From: Neospora caninum Liverpool
Taxonomy: Eukaryota; Apicomplexa; Conoidasida; Eucoccidiorida; Sarcocystidae
Assembly (NCBI RefSeq): GCF_000208865.1
Contig: NC_018390.1
Coordinates: 200,798 to 264,797, forward strand
Direction of reading: 5' to 3'
DNA: 64,000 bases
Position numbers and translations under genes: made by a program. This document shows, piece by piece, positions 49,801 to 61,329 of the stretch (the stretch's first letter is position 1; the number at the start of each line of letters is the position of its first letter). The notes under the pieces are model-generated. The model was not told where the DNA came from. It did no database searches and saw nothing but the letters and a program-made list of their open reading frames with translations.

Positions 49801-52800
49801 TATGTTTGTGTCGGTATATGGCTGCAGATGTTTATATGCTTTTATGCACTTTCGCGTGGAAAGCTTTGCATTCTCTCACAGTTCTGATTCGCTTTCTCTC
49901 GAGGATTCTTTCGTGGGAGGTCCCTCGCTGGGTCGGGGCTCCGTTCTCGGTAGGTGCGGGATCCGTGTTCTGTGCGTCTCTCTCCGCTGTGAAGGCGGAG
50001 TCACACCGACCAGGATCTCTGGCGATTCAAATTCTGATTCTTATCCACGAGACCGCAGAGAATTCGACGTTCCTGGTCCAGTCCTCTGTCCTTCTGCGTC
50101 TCTGGGCGGACCTGTTCCACTCTCCAATTCCTCGCCTTCGCTCCCCTCTCGTCGCATTCGTCCCAGCTGTCGCGCGGTGTCTTCCCGCGCTCCTTTTTCT
50201 CTTTTCGCTCTCGCACGGGCTCTCACGTTTGCCTCTCCACTCTTCCTGGCTGCATGCGTGGTGTCTCTCTAGTTTCGCGGCGATTGTGGAAACGCCGGAA
50301 GTCGCCTCGACGGCAGTCGCAGGTTTCTTTCAGACTCTCGCGGGCCTCGGCGAAGCGGGCCTCGAGGCTGTCCTCCGATTCCTCAAAACTGTGCCGCTCG
50401 AAGAAGCTGAACACGCCACCGCTCTCTTACCACTCCTCAACTCAGTCGAAGTAAGTCTTTTCGGTGCGCACCAGGTGTACTCCGAGATAAACCCAAGACA
50501 TATATACATATGTACATCTATACACATATCCATATATATATATATATATATTTCACTATAGATGTACATGACGAGGCACATCCTACCACTAAACTCTGGT
50601 AGGTGTGTATGTATTCTTTCGTGTTGCTGGAAGGCGCCACATTTGCCGAGAGCCTAGAGCGAAAGAAAGCAGAAGAGGTTTTCTCTGGAGAGGCGCGACC
50701 TTTGGTCTGGAGTCTTCGTGTTTCACCTTTGTTTTCGTCGCGCACTGGCGACTCCCATTCTTGCTCAGACCGCCGCACATGCTGGGTCGTTCGGTGTCGT
50801 TCAAGAAAAACTCCGCGCCTTGCAAATCTGCGACGTCTGGGGCCGGGCAATGCCCCCAGACGCGCTGGTGCACGTCGCGCTCTCTCTGCGAGCGACGCTC
50901 GATGGCGAAGAAGATGGCGACGAAGAGGCCACGGTCAGCACTCTCCGGTGGCCCATGTGGTGGAAACCGAGTTGAGACGAAATCCCCCCAAACGGGAACA
51001 TCTTCACGCACCCCAGCTGACCGTTAACTTCTTAGAGATCTATACAGATACTCATGGCTACACAGATATACATATGAACAGGCATGAATAGGCATGGATA
51101 GATACGGGATACATATGGATAGACGTCACTATATATTCATATATGCATGTAGATGGATACAGGAAGAGGTGTTGTGAATCCCCCATCGCGCAGACCTTTT
51201 GCCTCTCCAGGTCCACCTACACGTCTCTATGTATGGGAGTGGAAATATGCATGTGCAAAGGGGTACAAATGCGTTCGAAACATATCTCTATATTTGTGTG
51301 CATGCGTCTTTCTTCGCCTATTTGCATGCATATGTCGATACGCACATCTTCTGTACATATATGTATATATTTATTCAAGTCTTTGTATTCGGAGCGAGCG
51401 AGATGCATGCACAACAAGGGAAAGAAGACAGAAGGCGTTTCCCCGCCCGGCAGACGCACAGTCTCTCTCTCGGTCGTTGTGCTTATCTCTTTCGTTCCAC
51501 GACGGCGATCTTTTTTTCTGTCTTTGCAGGCAACCTTTGCTCGTGAATCCAGTTCCCCGCTGAGCCCCAACCGTTGCATGTTTGTCACACGAGACCGCCG
51601 CCTGGACCGGGCGACTCGCGTCGTTTATTTTCTTCGGAGAGACAACCAGAATCGGAAAGAGTCGAGATTTCTTTTTCTTCGCGAGCGAGCGCGACGAGGC
51701 GAGGGAGTCGCAGATGAAGAGGTATGCCCACTCCCCAGACAAAAGGCAGAGTTCACGATATCGAAAGGAAGAGAGAAAAAGAGACAGAACGGGAGGGCGA
51801 TTGAAGGCGCGGGAAACATCGAGAGATTGGTGCATGTTTTCGTTCCCCTTCCGCGATCGTTTTTCTCCATTCTTTGCAGCCCAGCGACAGTCTCTGGCCA
51901 ATTGTCGACATCGAGGCGACGGTGGTGCCTGTTGCGCGGGATGAGACCGAAACAGAGACTGAGGCGGAGACGCTGTTTCGGACTGGAACGAAACAGGTGC
52001 ATGCAAAAGATACTCTTCTCGCAAAGACGCACGAGCTGCGCTTCACCGTCCAAGTGAGCAGAGCGTGTGGCCTTAGAAAGAAGCCGTGCTTCCCGTGCAC
52101 ACCACACGCAAGCGTCACATTCATCTAAGTAGATGGTCGTCCGTATACAAGTATATACATACCTGTATTCATTTGTACGTATACCACTGTCGATGTTGAT
52201 ATGCATGTATCTTATCCCCCATGCGCACCGCGACAGATTCCGGATTTTTGATGAGGAATTGTGGTTTTTTCTGGCGGATTCGGCTCGAACAAATGCGCAT
52301 TCCTCGTTGCACGGCGAAGAACGAAATCTGGAAGTTTCTGCGCGGGAGTCGCAGCCAGCGCGAAAGGAGGGAAAACACGGCGTTTGACGTAGAAAGAGAA
52401 ACGTTCCATTCATGTCACGTGCAGAGTGTGATGGTTCCTTTCTCTTCTCTCTCCTCTTTTCATCGCATGCTTTCTCTTCTTGGTGTTTTTCTTCATTCCT
52501 TTCTTGCGCAGCCCTCATTGTCGTTTTGTCTCTTTTTTGTTTGTTTTGTCTCTTTTTTGTTTCTTTTTTTTGTTTCTCCTTTTATCTGTAGCTCGCGACG
52601 GACTGGCAAACGACGGGTCCACGAGGGTCGAGCACGGCCGCGCGCCTTGAGCAGGTCGGTTCCACGGATTTGCGCGTTTTCTGTCTCTCTAAAGTGTGTC
52701 GTAGTTCTGCACATGCATCAATGCGCGTTTCTGCATATACGCGTGTATCTACAAGTTTGTGCATGCGTCGAAAAAAACCGCGTGCAGTTCTTTGAGGAAC

Positions 52801-53350
52801 GTCTTCGTTAGTCAAGAGACACTCGCTGCCCTACCCCCTTCCTGTTCTTTCGTCTTCGCGTCCCCATACAAGCACACATCTGCATCTTTATATATATATA
52901 TATGTATATATATTGATTCATATGTGTGTGTAAATGTTTACATATATATAAATATATCAATATATGCATGTATATGCTTTTGTGCGTGTGTGGCTTAACA
53001 CGAGTATGCTGTTTGTGCACGCACATTTTGGTTCTGTGTGCAGGTTAGCCTGTTGCTTACGCTGATCTCCGCAGACGAGAGCGCCGCAGAGAGCTCGTCG
53101 CAGGTGTATTCCCGTCTCCTCAGCCGGCAGGTTGTTCTCCCTCTCGTGAACGCAAAGAAACAAAAGTATCAACTGCAACTCTCCCTGGACCGGCAGGTAC
53201 GGAGAGAGAAACGGAAGAGCATATGCGGAAAATGGAACTGAAGGACCAGAAACTTCAAAAAAACGTTTTCTTCCACGCACCTATTTATACACATACATAT
53301 AGGCTTATATCTGGTGTGCGCGTAGTGTGTAGGTGTCCGTACGCGGACGA

Positions 53351-53381
<31 letters not shown>

Positions 53382-56236
53382 GCTATAAGTCCGCGTATCC
53401 CTGTTTTTCTCTCTGTGTATAGCTATGTATGAACATATATCTATGTGTACACACGGTTCTGTACATTTGTGTGTTTCTGTATCGATTTGCATATATGCGG
53501 TCGCTTCGCTGCTCCAGTTCCACCCGAAGCGCGCCCTTCAGGATTCGCGGTTGCGGAGGACGGGGAGGGGCGGGGCGGACGAAGGAAATGCATGGTCCGT
53601 TTAGAGTGCATTAACACTTTGGGATGGGTTGCCAGGAAATGTTTAAAGGTAAATTGTTTCAACAGGACTCTCGGCACACAACGTGAACACCCAGCGTAGA
53701 TGGCTCTTTCCCTGTTTGCCCCTCTCTCCTCTCTCTGCTTCGGGTCAACTCTCATTATGTCCTTTCGTTGCCTTCTCTCTTCCTCTTTCTTCTTCTCCCC
53801 TCTCTCTCTCTCGCTGTTTGCAGCGCCTCTTCCCGCAGGTCACTGGCGTGTATCGCTTTGAACTTTTGGTCGCAGATCAGACGATGAAAACTCCGCTGCG
53901 CCTGTAGGTTTTTGCGCTTCCTTGCTGGGTGTCGGCACAGAGCGCGTTTTTTCCTCCAGAACGTTGAAGGCGCAAGACGCTCTCGCGCTTGCGCCTGCAC
54001 GATCCAGATGCGCCGAGGCACAAACAGCGCGAGTGACACGGGGGACCACGAAGAGCGGTAACGCGCACGTGTGGGGGAACGGGAGGCGCAGAGGAGAGAT
54101 CTAGAGCGTTTTCGTTGGCCGGATCCAAGTTCTAAAAGCAAACGTTGATCACGATCGTGGGAAGAGAACCACGAGTGGACACCTGAACAGCACGATAATA
54201 GAGCAAAGACAAACGGGGCAGTCTGGATTTTTCTTGGCATAGCGCGGAGTGCAGAACTACACAAAAGAGCGAAACTCGACACACGGCGGGGCGGCCAGCG
54301 GGGGAAGTGGGAAAGGATCTGGTGACGCGCCCAAAGAGCGAGGAGGATGAAGCTCGGGGACTGCACAGAGGGCCGGAGTTCAGCGGCAGCCGCAAGATCC
54401 AGAAAGAAGAGGGAGCCAAGAAGAGTTTCCGACCAGGCGCGAGAGATGAGCGATTCGTCGACACCGTCGATGATAGGTTGAAGAGGAGAAGGCGCTTCTC
54501 CATCCGTTTCAAATGGAGATTTGGCCGCGTGTGGGCGGTTTACCTGTTCCCTTTTTCCTACGTTGTGTTTCCCGGTTTCTCCCGTTTCAAGGGGGGGCGA
54601 TCGTAAGCGCGAGCGCCATCCGGAGACGGCCTCTCTTTCCTGCGTTTTCCTCCAGGAACTTATTCGACCAGAAGCTCGTCTTCTCCCGCCCTCTGAAGCT
54701 CCTCCAGATCCCTACCGGCGACGGAGATCGGGAAACGAAAACAATCTTGCCTTTCGAGCAAGGCATCTTCCCCGCCCCGTTGCTCTCTTGGGACCACTCG
54801 CCGCCTCCGAAACAGGTTCGTTTTTTTTCGCAGCCTTCGTGCGGCCTCGTTCTCGCTCCGGTGTCGACTTCCAGACTCGGTTCCGTGCATGTGGGGCTCT
54901 CCGATCTCTCTGTCATCATCCTCTGCCATTCGTCTGACGGTTTATTTGTCGTCCTTTCTCTCGGCATATATCTTTTCTCTCTACTGGCCTTTCCGTCTGC
55001 CGTTGCGTGCGTGTGTGTGTCTTTTTCGTGGTGATTCTTTCGCTCTTCTCCACGTGCCTGTATGCACAGCACCGCCACGGTGAGGAGGTTCTGCACAATT
55101 TTGCCTTTGCATCGTTGCGGGTGTTTCCTCCTCCCAGGCGTCTTTCCAGGCCGCCCTCGTCGGGGCAATTTTGTGTTGCCTCCTTCCTTCCCTCGGTAGG
55201 CCGATACCTGCCGCACTTCCCTTACTCGCGAGAGATTCGCCTCTGTCTTGCATGGGAACTCGTCTTCGTTTCGTTCATCGCGCCTTGTCTCTTTTTTTCT
55301 TCGAAGCAGCGGGCTGCTCTGTAAAACACCATATATATGCATGTATTTATACACATATACATGGGTAGGTATGCACGGATGTGGAAACAGCTGTCCGTAT
55401 TTCTGTATGTCTTGATCGCTGCGTTTTGCGTGCACTTGTACAGATGCACATCTAGACCAGGGATTTGACAGTGCGTGTGGAGCCCCGCGCATACTTGCTC
55501 CCCATTTGCCCTCGAGATTCCCTTTCTCGTGCATGCAGCTCTGTGGGCGCTGTGGTCCTTGTCCGCCGTCGACGTGCCTCGCAAAATTGGCGAGCCGTCG
55601 ACCGTCCAGGCCCTGTTCATTGGCGCAATCGTGGTCCAAGTAAGGAGCGAGGGAAGCAGACGCCGATGCCCACCCCGTGTTGCTTTTTGACTGTGAAAGG
55701 CGCTCTTGCATGTGAACACTCTCGACCTCTTGCGGAGCTCGTTCATCCCGAGAAGTTCTCTTGCCCTCTCCGATGTCGCGAGTTTCTAGCGAAACAGACG
55801 GGGCGCATGCCACGCGGTAACTCCGGGGTACGTTGCCTGCGTACATCCATCTCCCCACCTCTCGCGTTTTGTCTAAAAACTGCCGAACGCTCTTGTCTCC
55901 AGGCTTTCGTCTGTCTGTGCGGGTCGGGCGCTGGCACCTTTTTGCGAACGGCGAAGCTGGAAAACCTAGGAAAACGTAGCGCTGTGAAGGTGTGGACGTC
56001 TTGCAAATCGAAGCCCCCAGGACGAAAGCGTGTGACTCTCGGCTCTTCTCTCCTGTTTTTTTCTGCCTCTCTAGGGCATGATCGTGGCGCTCTACTTCTT
56101 CTGTCTCGCCTTCCTTCAACTGCTGCCGATTTTGGCAGTATGGATCGCCATCACCTCCCTGATTGGATACCGAGCACTGTGTCAGGGGCGTGCGCAGCAA
56201 CTGAACGAATGCATCTCTTTAAAAAAACAGACTTGA
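46815..56236 (+). CDS. RPN2: ribophorin II (oligosaccharyltransferase subunit, OST delta/Swp1 family)
   Basis: Main exons: 46815-47180, 47482-47790, 48511-48778, 49088-49409, 49881-49949, one unresolved exon about 50000-50170, 50268-50452, 50771-50933, 51530-51720, 51880-52053, 52591-52653, 53044-53197, 53824-53903, 54656-54815, 55138-55195, 55539-55639 and 56075-56236 (TGA). The N-terminus has a signal peptide (RLRLVGLSLLLLVSFAA). The middle is the diverged lumenal region. The end is diagnostic: VTGVYRFELLVADQTMKTPL matches the ribophorin II pattern of a Tyr-x-Leu/Phe-x-Leu strand before the membrane part, followed by PPPKQ, three transmembrane segments (ALVGAILCCLLPSL; PSTVQALFIGAIVVQGMIVA; LQLLPILAVWIAITSLIGYR) and a short polar tail. 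Known role: N-glycosylation complex of the rough ER membrane. Phases fit except around 49.95-50.27 kb. Confidence 0.88.
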
Positions 56237-59200
56237 AACACGTCCGTGGTCCTAACTAAAACTTCATCCTCAAACATATAAGCGCCATGCTGGGAATCGA
56301 CTCGTGGTGTGTCCAGGGTGTATGTACAGACGGAAATAAAGTTTCCTCTCGATGAACGGCGTTAAAACGGACTCCGCGTTCCCACCCCAGAAGTGTGCAT
56401 TTATTCATATGTATTTCTTTATTTGCTTGGATTATGTTCCCTGTGAGTTTGTTTCTCTGGTCGGCACAAAAATTGCGTGACCCACGCCCTTGCTGTTTAG
56501 CGGAGATTCGTCGACTGTACCGAACGTCGCTTTGCCCGAGACAGCGCGAGGCATCTCCTCGCCAAACCTGCAGTTTGCTGGTGAAATAAATACAACACAC
56601 ACTCTCTCTCTCCACGCGAGTTTACGCGACTTGCCTCGCGAGACAGTTTCGCGGAAGTGTGATTTGCGGGAGTGCCCGGTCGTTCCATCCACGTCGGACT
56701 TCGGGAAGGCCAGGTTTTCCTGGGTACACCGGATTTGCTTTCGTGCTTCCTTGTCCCCCTTTTGCGAACACGAGGGCGGGCGACACGTTTGTCCAGTCCG
56801 TTTTTTTCAGACACGGAAAACGCAACCGGCCTATTTTCGCGTCTCTCGGGGAGACGTCCCGTTGGAACGGTCTCTTTATTCGCGCGTTTTGATGCCTGTG
56901 TTTGGCCGACGAAATTCAAACGGGGATGAACTGAAGCGTCTCCGGCTTCGTCCCCGCTTGAAACTCAGTCAAAAAAATGAACGCTCCAGGCGGGGAGACG
57001 GCATTCGCCCGAGATCCCTTTCACATTTCCTCCACATTTTGAGGCTACGTTGCTTTTGTTGCTGGAAAAACACAGGTTTTTTGTGCATCGGAAACCGCCC
57101 CCCAGCGAATGTAAGTCGGCTGACAGCACCGTTTTCCTTGGATCTCTGCAACGGTCCGTCTCGCGCGGGCTTTTGTGAGAGGTTCTCGCGCCGATTCGTA
57201 CCTGCAGTCTTTCGTCTTCTCGCAGCGAGAGACGGCTGACAGAACAGGTGTAAACGCGTTGAGCTCGGCGGTGTGAGTCACCGCACCGTTTCTTTTCGGC
57301 TGTTTTGGTGAGACAAGCGGAAGACGTGCCGGCGAAACCCTTGGAACTCAACGAACCCGACACAGTCGGGGCGCGCGCGCCCCGAAGACCAGCGCCTTCC
57401 CGGGATTTCTTGCCCGGGTGTCTGGTTCCACGTTTTTCTTGTTTCTCAGGTTGATAAGTTGCCATCGCCACACAGAAAACTCACCACGGCCACGGTGGCA
57501 AAAGGGACACAAGCCTTCCCCTTGCGACGCGTCCTGTCGCTCCTGGCACTGTGCAGCTGTTTCTCTTCCGGTCACACATGCGCTGAACGGGCACGAAAAA
57601 GTTTGGCGACACACCTGAACACACGTACTTTTTGTTCGGGGCACAAAACCCTCGTGTGCCTCCCACTGGTTGTGAGCCGCCCAGATGTCTCTGAGACTGT
57701 GCGGAGTAGCCGCCGGGCGGAGCAGCCGACCGTTGACTGTCTCAGCTCGTCCGTTTTTCGGAGGTGATCACGCCAAGTCATGCGAGGCGTTGCGCCCCAG
57801 GCCTCAACTCACTACCCCTTGCCAGCATTCTCCGGAACTGCGGGGAGGAACGCCACTCCCGGGTGTCGAGAGGCCTTCCGAAGCCCCGTGGACAAACACG
57901 CGGAGTCGGTCACCGGCGGTCATCCCACGGGTAAGACTTTCTCGTGTCGCCACGGTGTCGCGACCACCCCGCTGTTGCCTCTCCGAGGCTCTCACTGATT
58001 CGTTTGACCCAGGAACTTCCGTCATGCGTTTCCTTGAGAGCTGACAAGTCTACAAGAGTCTAACTCGTTTCTCAATCCCTGTAGACACTTTCCAGTTCAC
58101 TCGGTCGCTGATTCTTCGAGTGTTTCCTGTCTCCGGCCCCTGAGATCCCACGCGTGGACAAATCCTGGGTCCAAACATGTGGAAACCCACAGATGCTGCG
58201 GTACAGTGTTTGGGGAATGGAACGAAAGGAGTTGGAGATAGGCCGTAGGCAGGCTCGTGAGAGCAGCTAGACAGCCAGAGACCCTACAGTCCACGGTGAA
58301 CGCCGTACTGGGAAAAGAGCCCCGAGTTGGCCCCAAGTCGTGTTCGCGACAGCAAGAGCCCGGTGGATTTCACTCGCTCCTCAGTGACTCCGGCTGCTTG
58401 TTCCTCGGCATGGACATCCATGTGCCTGGTCGACGTTGCCGCCGACACACGCCGAATCTCCACATCCCTCGAGACAACGTCGGAGCAAGAACCCCGGATG
58501 CGTTCCGGGGAATTGCTGCTCCCGACAGGTGAGACGCCGGCTTCTTCAGTGTAGAGAGTCATTCGGCCTCGGTCAAGGAAGAGGGGTTTGCCCGCGGGTG
58601 CCGTCGGGGTGTATTTGCTACGTCACGAAGCACACAGGGGATCCAAACGCACGCCTCAACGAGGGGGCTAGGGCGAAAAAAGGCGTAGCGGTGTGATTTC
58701 CAGCACAACGTGTGTCAGTGTGCGGCGTCACCGTAGAGAAACTCGCCTGCGGCGAACGCGAAGACGAAAGCGACCGGTATCGATATAGACTCTATACGCC
58801 ACACGCCGTTTTTTGCGGTCGAACCCTCTCCCTCTCCTCGTTTTTGAGGTGAAGTGCTCAGAGCAGGCGCTCCGCGCGCTCTCGTGTCTCTGTTGGTAGG
58901 CGCGATTCTGGCTTTTCTGGCCTCCCGATCCGGAACGTGTGCATTTTTCCTCCGGAAATGCCGATTCGCGCCTCGAAAGCAGGGAAAATTGACGCGTCGA
59001 AACCGCATCCCGCCGGCACAAAATGCCGCTTCACTTTTTCTCTCGCTGTTTTTGCAGCTTCCGTGGCGCAATCCCTGTAGGCCGGCCCCGTCGCGATTCT
59101 GTCGCGCGCGCGCGCGACACTCTCTCTCTCCTCTCTCGCACAGAGCAGAAACGAGGACGGAGAGAAAACCAAGCCTGTCCCGGCGCGCGCGTCACAGAGT

Positions 59201-61329
59201 GGAGAAGCCTCTCTCGTGTAGCACGCGAGGTCGGGTCCGTGTTGTGTTTCCTCTCTCGCCGGTGCGTTGGCTGAACCGGTGATGAATTGCTTGTTTTTTC
59301 ATGTCTCCGTGTTCTTTTCCAGTGTTCTTTTCCTTGGAATGCGTTTTCTGCTCCGGCCCAAAATCTGGTTCGCGTTGCTTTTGGCCGGTCGCTGGTCGTC
59401 TCACACCTGGTGTCGGCGCCTTCCGTCGTGTATACCCGTTCAGTTCGTTTGGGGCTGCGTCGTTGCGGTTCAACCGTAGTAGGTGGGCGTTCTCTCCGTC
59501 CACAGTTGTTCGCTTTTGTGTCTCTTTTCTTGATTTTTGTCTCGCCGTTTTTCTCGTCTGTCCGCATTTCCTGCGCTCTCCCCAGCACTGCCCGAGCACC
59601 AGGCCGCGGGAGAGAAAGAGAGAGCGGCCACGCCCTCCCCCCAGTCTCCCGTTGCGGTTCCCCCCCCGAGGAAAGATTTGAACTGCGCTTTTCCCGCGCA
59701 ATTACATGTCCCTTCCGCCGTTAACTCCCTCGTATGTGTTTCGAAACGAGCAAACCTTCCGGTCAGTTTCCGAGCTGTCTAGACGAAGGTTCGCGTTTTC
59801 GTTTCCGTACGAAACCGGGACGTACGTGAGAGCTCCGATTCGCGTTTCGCGCACGCCGTCTCCGCCGTTCTCTTCCTTTTCTGACACCCGCAAACGTCTT
59901 TCCTTGTTCAGTCTCCAGTTTAGGTTCACTGTGGCACGTGCTCCGACGCGTTCCGGGGCTGGTTGACGTGGACCAGTCCCCTTAACAGTGCGCAGCGACA
60001 CGCCCATGGCACCGCGCGGAACCCGTCGGCGGGCGGAAGGACGAAGAAGCGTGTTTTTCAAAGTGTGTTTGGTGGTCTCCCCCCGTCAGTTCTTATAAGT
60101 TTCTGTTTTTTGGCATTCGACTGTCGATTCTGTTCCTGAGAGAATGGCACGGGCGGTTCTTGCGTCGCCCGCGTATTCTCCAGTCGACCGAACGGCATAT
60201 CCTCCGCGTTCTCCACCTGACAGTTGCCCGGCAGCGTTGTCTTGGCATCTCTCTGACCGAATCCCTGGGACGTTCTCTCGCTTTTCTCCTCTGACCACAG
60301 CTTTTGCTTCTGCAGAGCAACCCAGGAACTCCGCATGGTGGAGCTGGCACAACCGCACTGCTTTGCCGAGTTGCAAAGGGGCTGGGCAGCCTGATTCCCC
60401 CGTCGAGCGGAAAAGGCGCATTGCGACGGCGCGCGCGGCTGAGCTCGCTCCTGAGCTGCAATTTGCGGCCCTCTGACTGGGTTGTCTTGACCGTATCGGT
60501 ACGTCTTGCGGCGCGAGTTTCCACCTGTCGGTTCCGCGGTTTCGCCTCTGTCGCTTCTCTCCCCCGGTGGACCGTCCAGGCCGTCTTGCGGAGAATCGAG
60601 AGCGCTCTCGTACGAGAAGCAGCCGTGACATGCGCGAGAGTCCGTCCGCAGGGTAAAGCGAGGCGCGGTATTCGACGTAACGGGAACTTCGCTTCGACAA
60701 GAACGGAGCGGAAGTTAGATGTGAACGGACCGACGATCATGGACAAATTGCACCCTTGGTTCGGTCCGTGATTTGACCCCCGAACACGACTCCTCCACGA
60801 GGCCGAATTGTGTTTCGCGCTCCACAGGTCGCCTCTGTGCCGATCCGCACTGCGCGTCGAGTCGCGCGATATAGATATATCCCACGGAGAAAAGAGAATC
60901 TGAGGAACAACCCCCAAGGACGGTGTCCCCCTGTCGAAGCTGGTCGGCCGGGAAGCGGCTCGGAACAGCGCGCGAGGAACTCGGGATTCGAGTCCACTGC
61001 GCTGCACACGTCTCCTGCCGTCTCGCGTTGCGCGCGCAAGCGGCTGCGAGTTGCCGGAATGCCCTGTGCTGATTTCTAGAGAGCATCTCGCGACCCGAAC
61101 CGCCGCCTCACTCACCTGCAGCCGCTCTCGCTCTCGGACCTGGAAACCCACACATTTGTTCCTGTGGAGAACAGTCCCAACACGACGGAATCGTCGTGAG
61201 TCTTGTGCTCCTCGAGCGCTGTGCGGCGCCAGACAGCGCAGGCGCGACGTCTCGCACGACTCCTCCGAAGCAGAAACATCCGCGTGCAAAGGTACCCGAC
61301 TCCACCACACCCGGCGAGGCCTCGCCAAG
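56237..61329. other. gene-poor 5 kb, probably long leader/promoter of the cyclin gene
   Basis: No splice-supported, protein-like exon was found on either strand. GC content is high, so chance open frames are long (for example minus 61358-60093 and plus 56490-57239), but their translations are Arg/Ser-rich and lack motifs. A perfect 18-bp CG palindrome lies at 57367-57384 and a CG-alternating tract at 59103-59118. Long 5' UTRs and wide promoters are known in this group; that assignment is inference. Confidence 0.5.
57367..57384. other. perfect 18-bp CG-alternating palindrome
   Basis: CGGGGCGCGCGCGCCCCG is exactly self-complementary, with an internal CG alternation able in principle to adopt Z-DNA or a cruciform. 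It lies in the gene-poor region upstream of the cyclin. Confidence 0.85.

Noticed and set aside
55071..55137. Exon starting HRHGEEVLHNF in the ribophorin II gene
   Set aside because: It would need a 17-nt intron to reach the transmembrane exon at 55138; skipping it keeps phase and matches the ribophorin II C-terminus.
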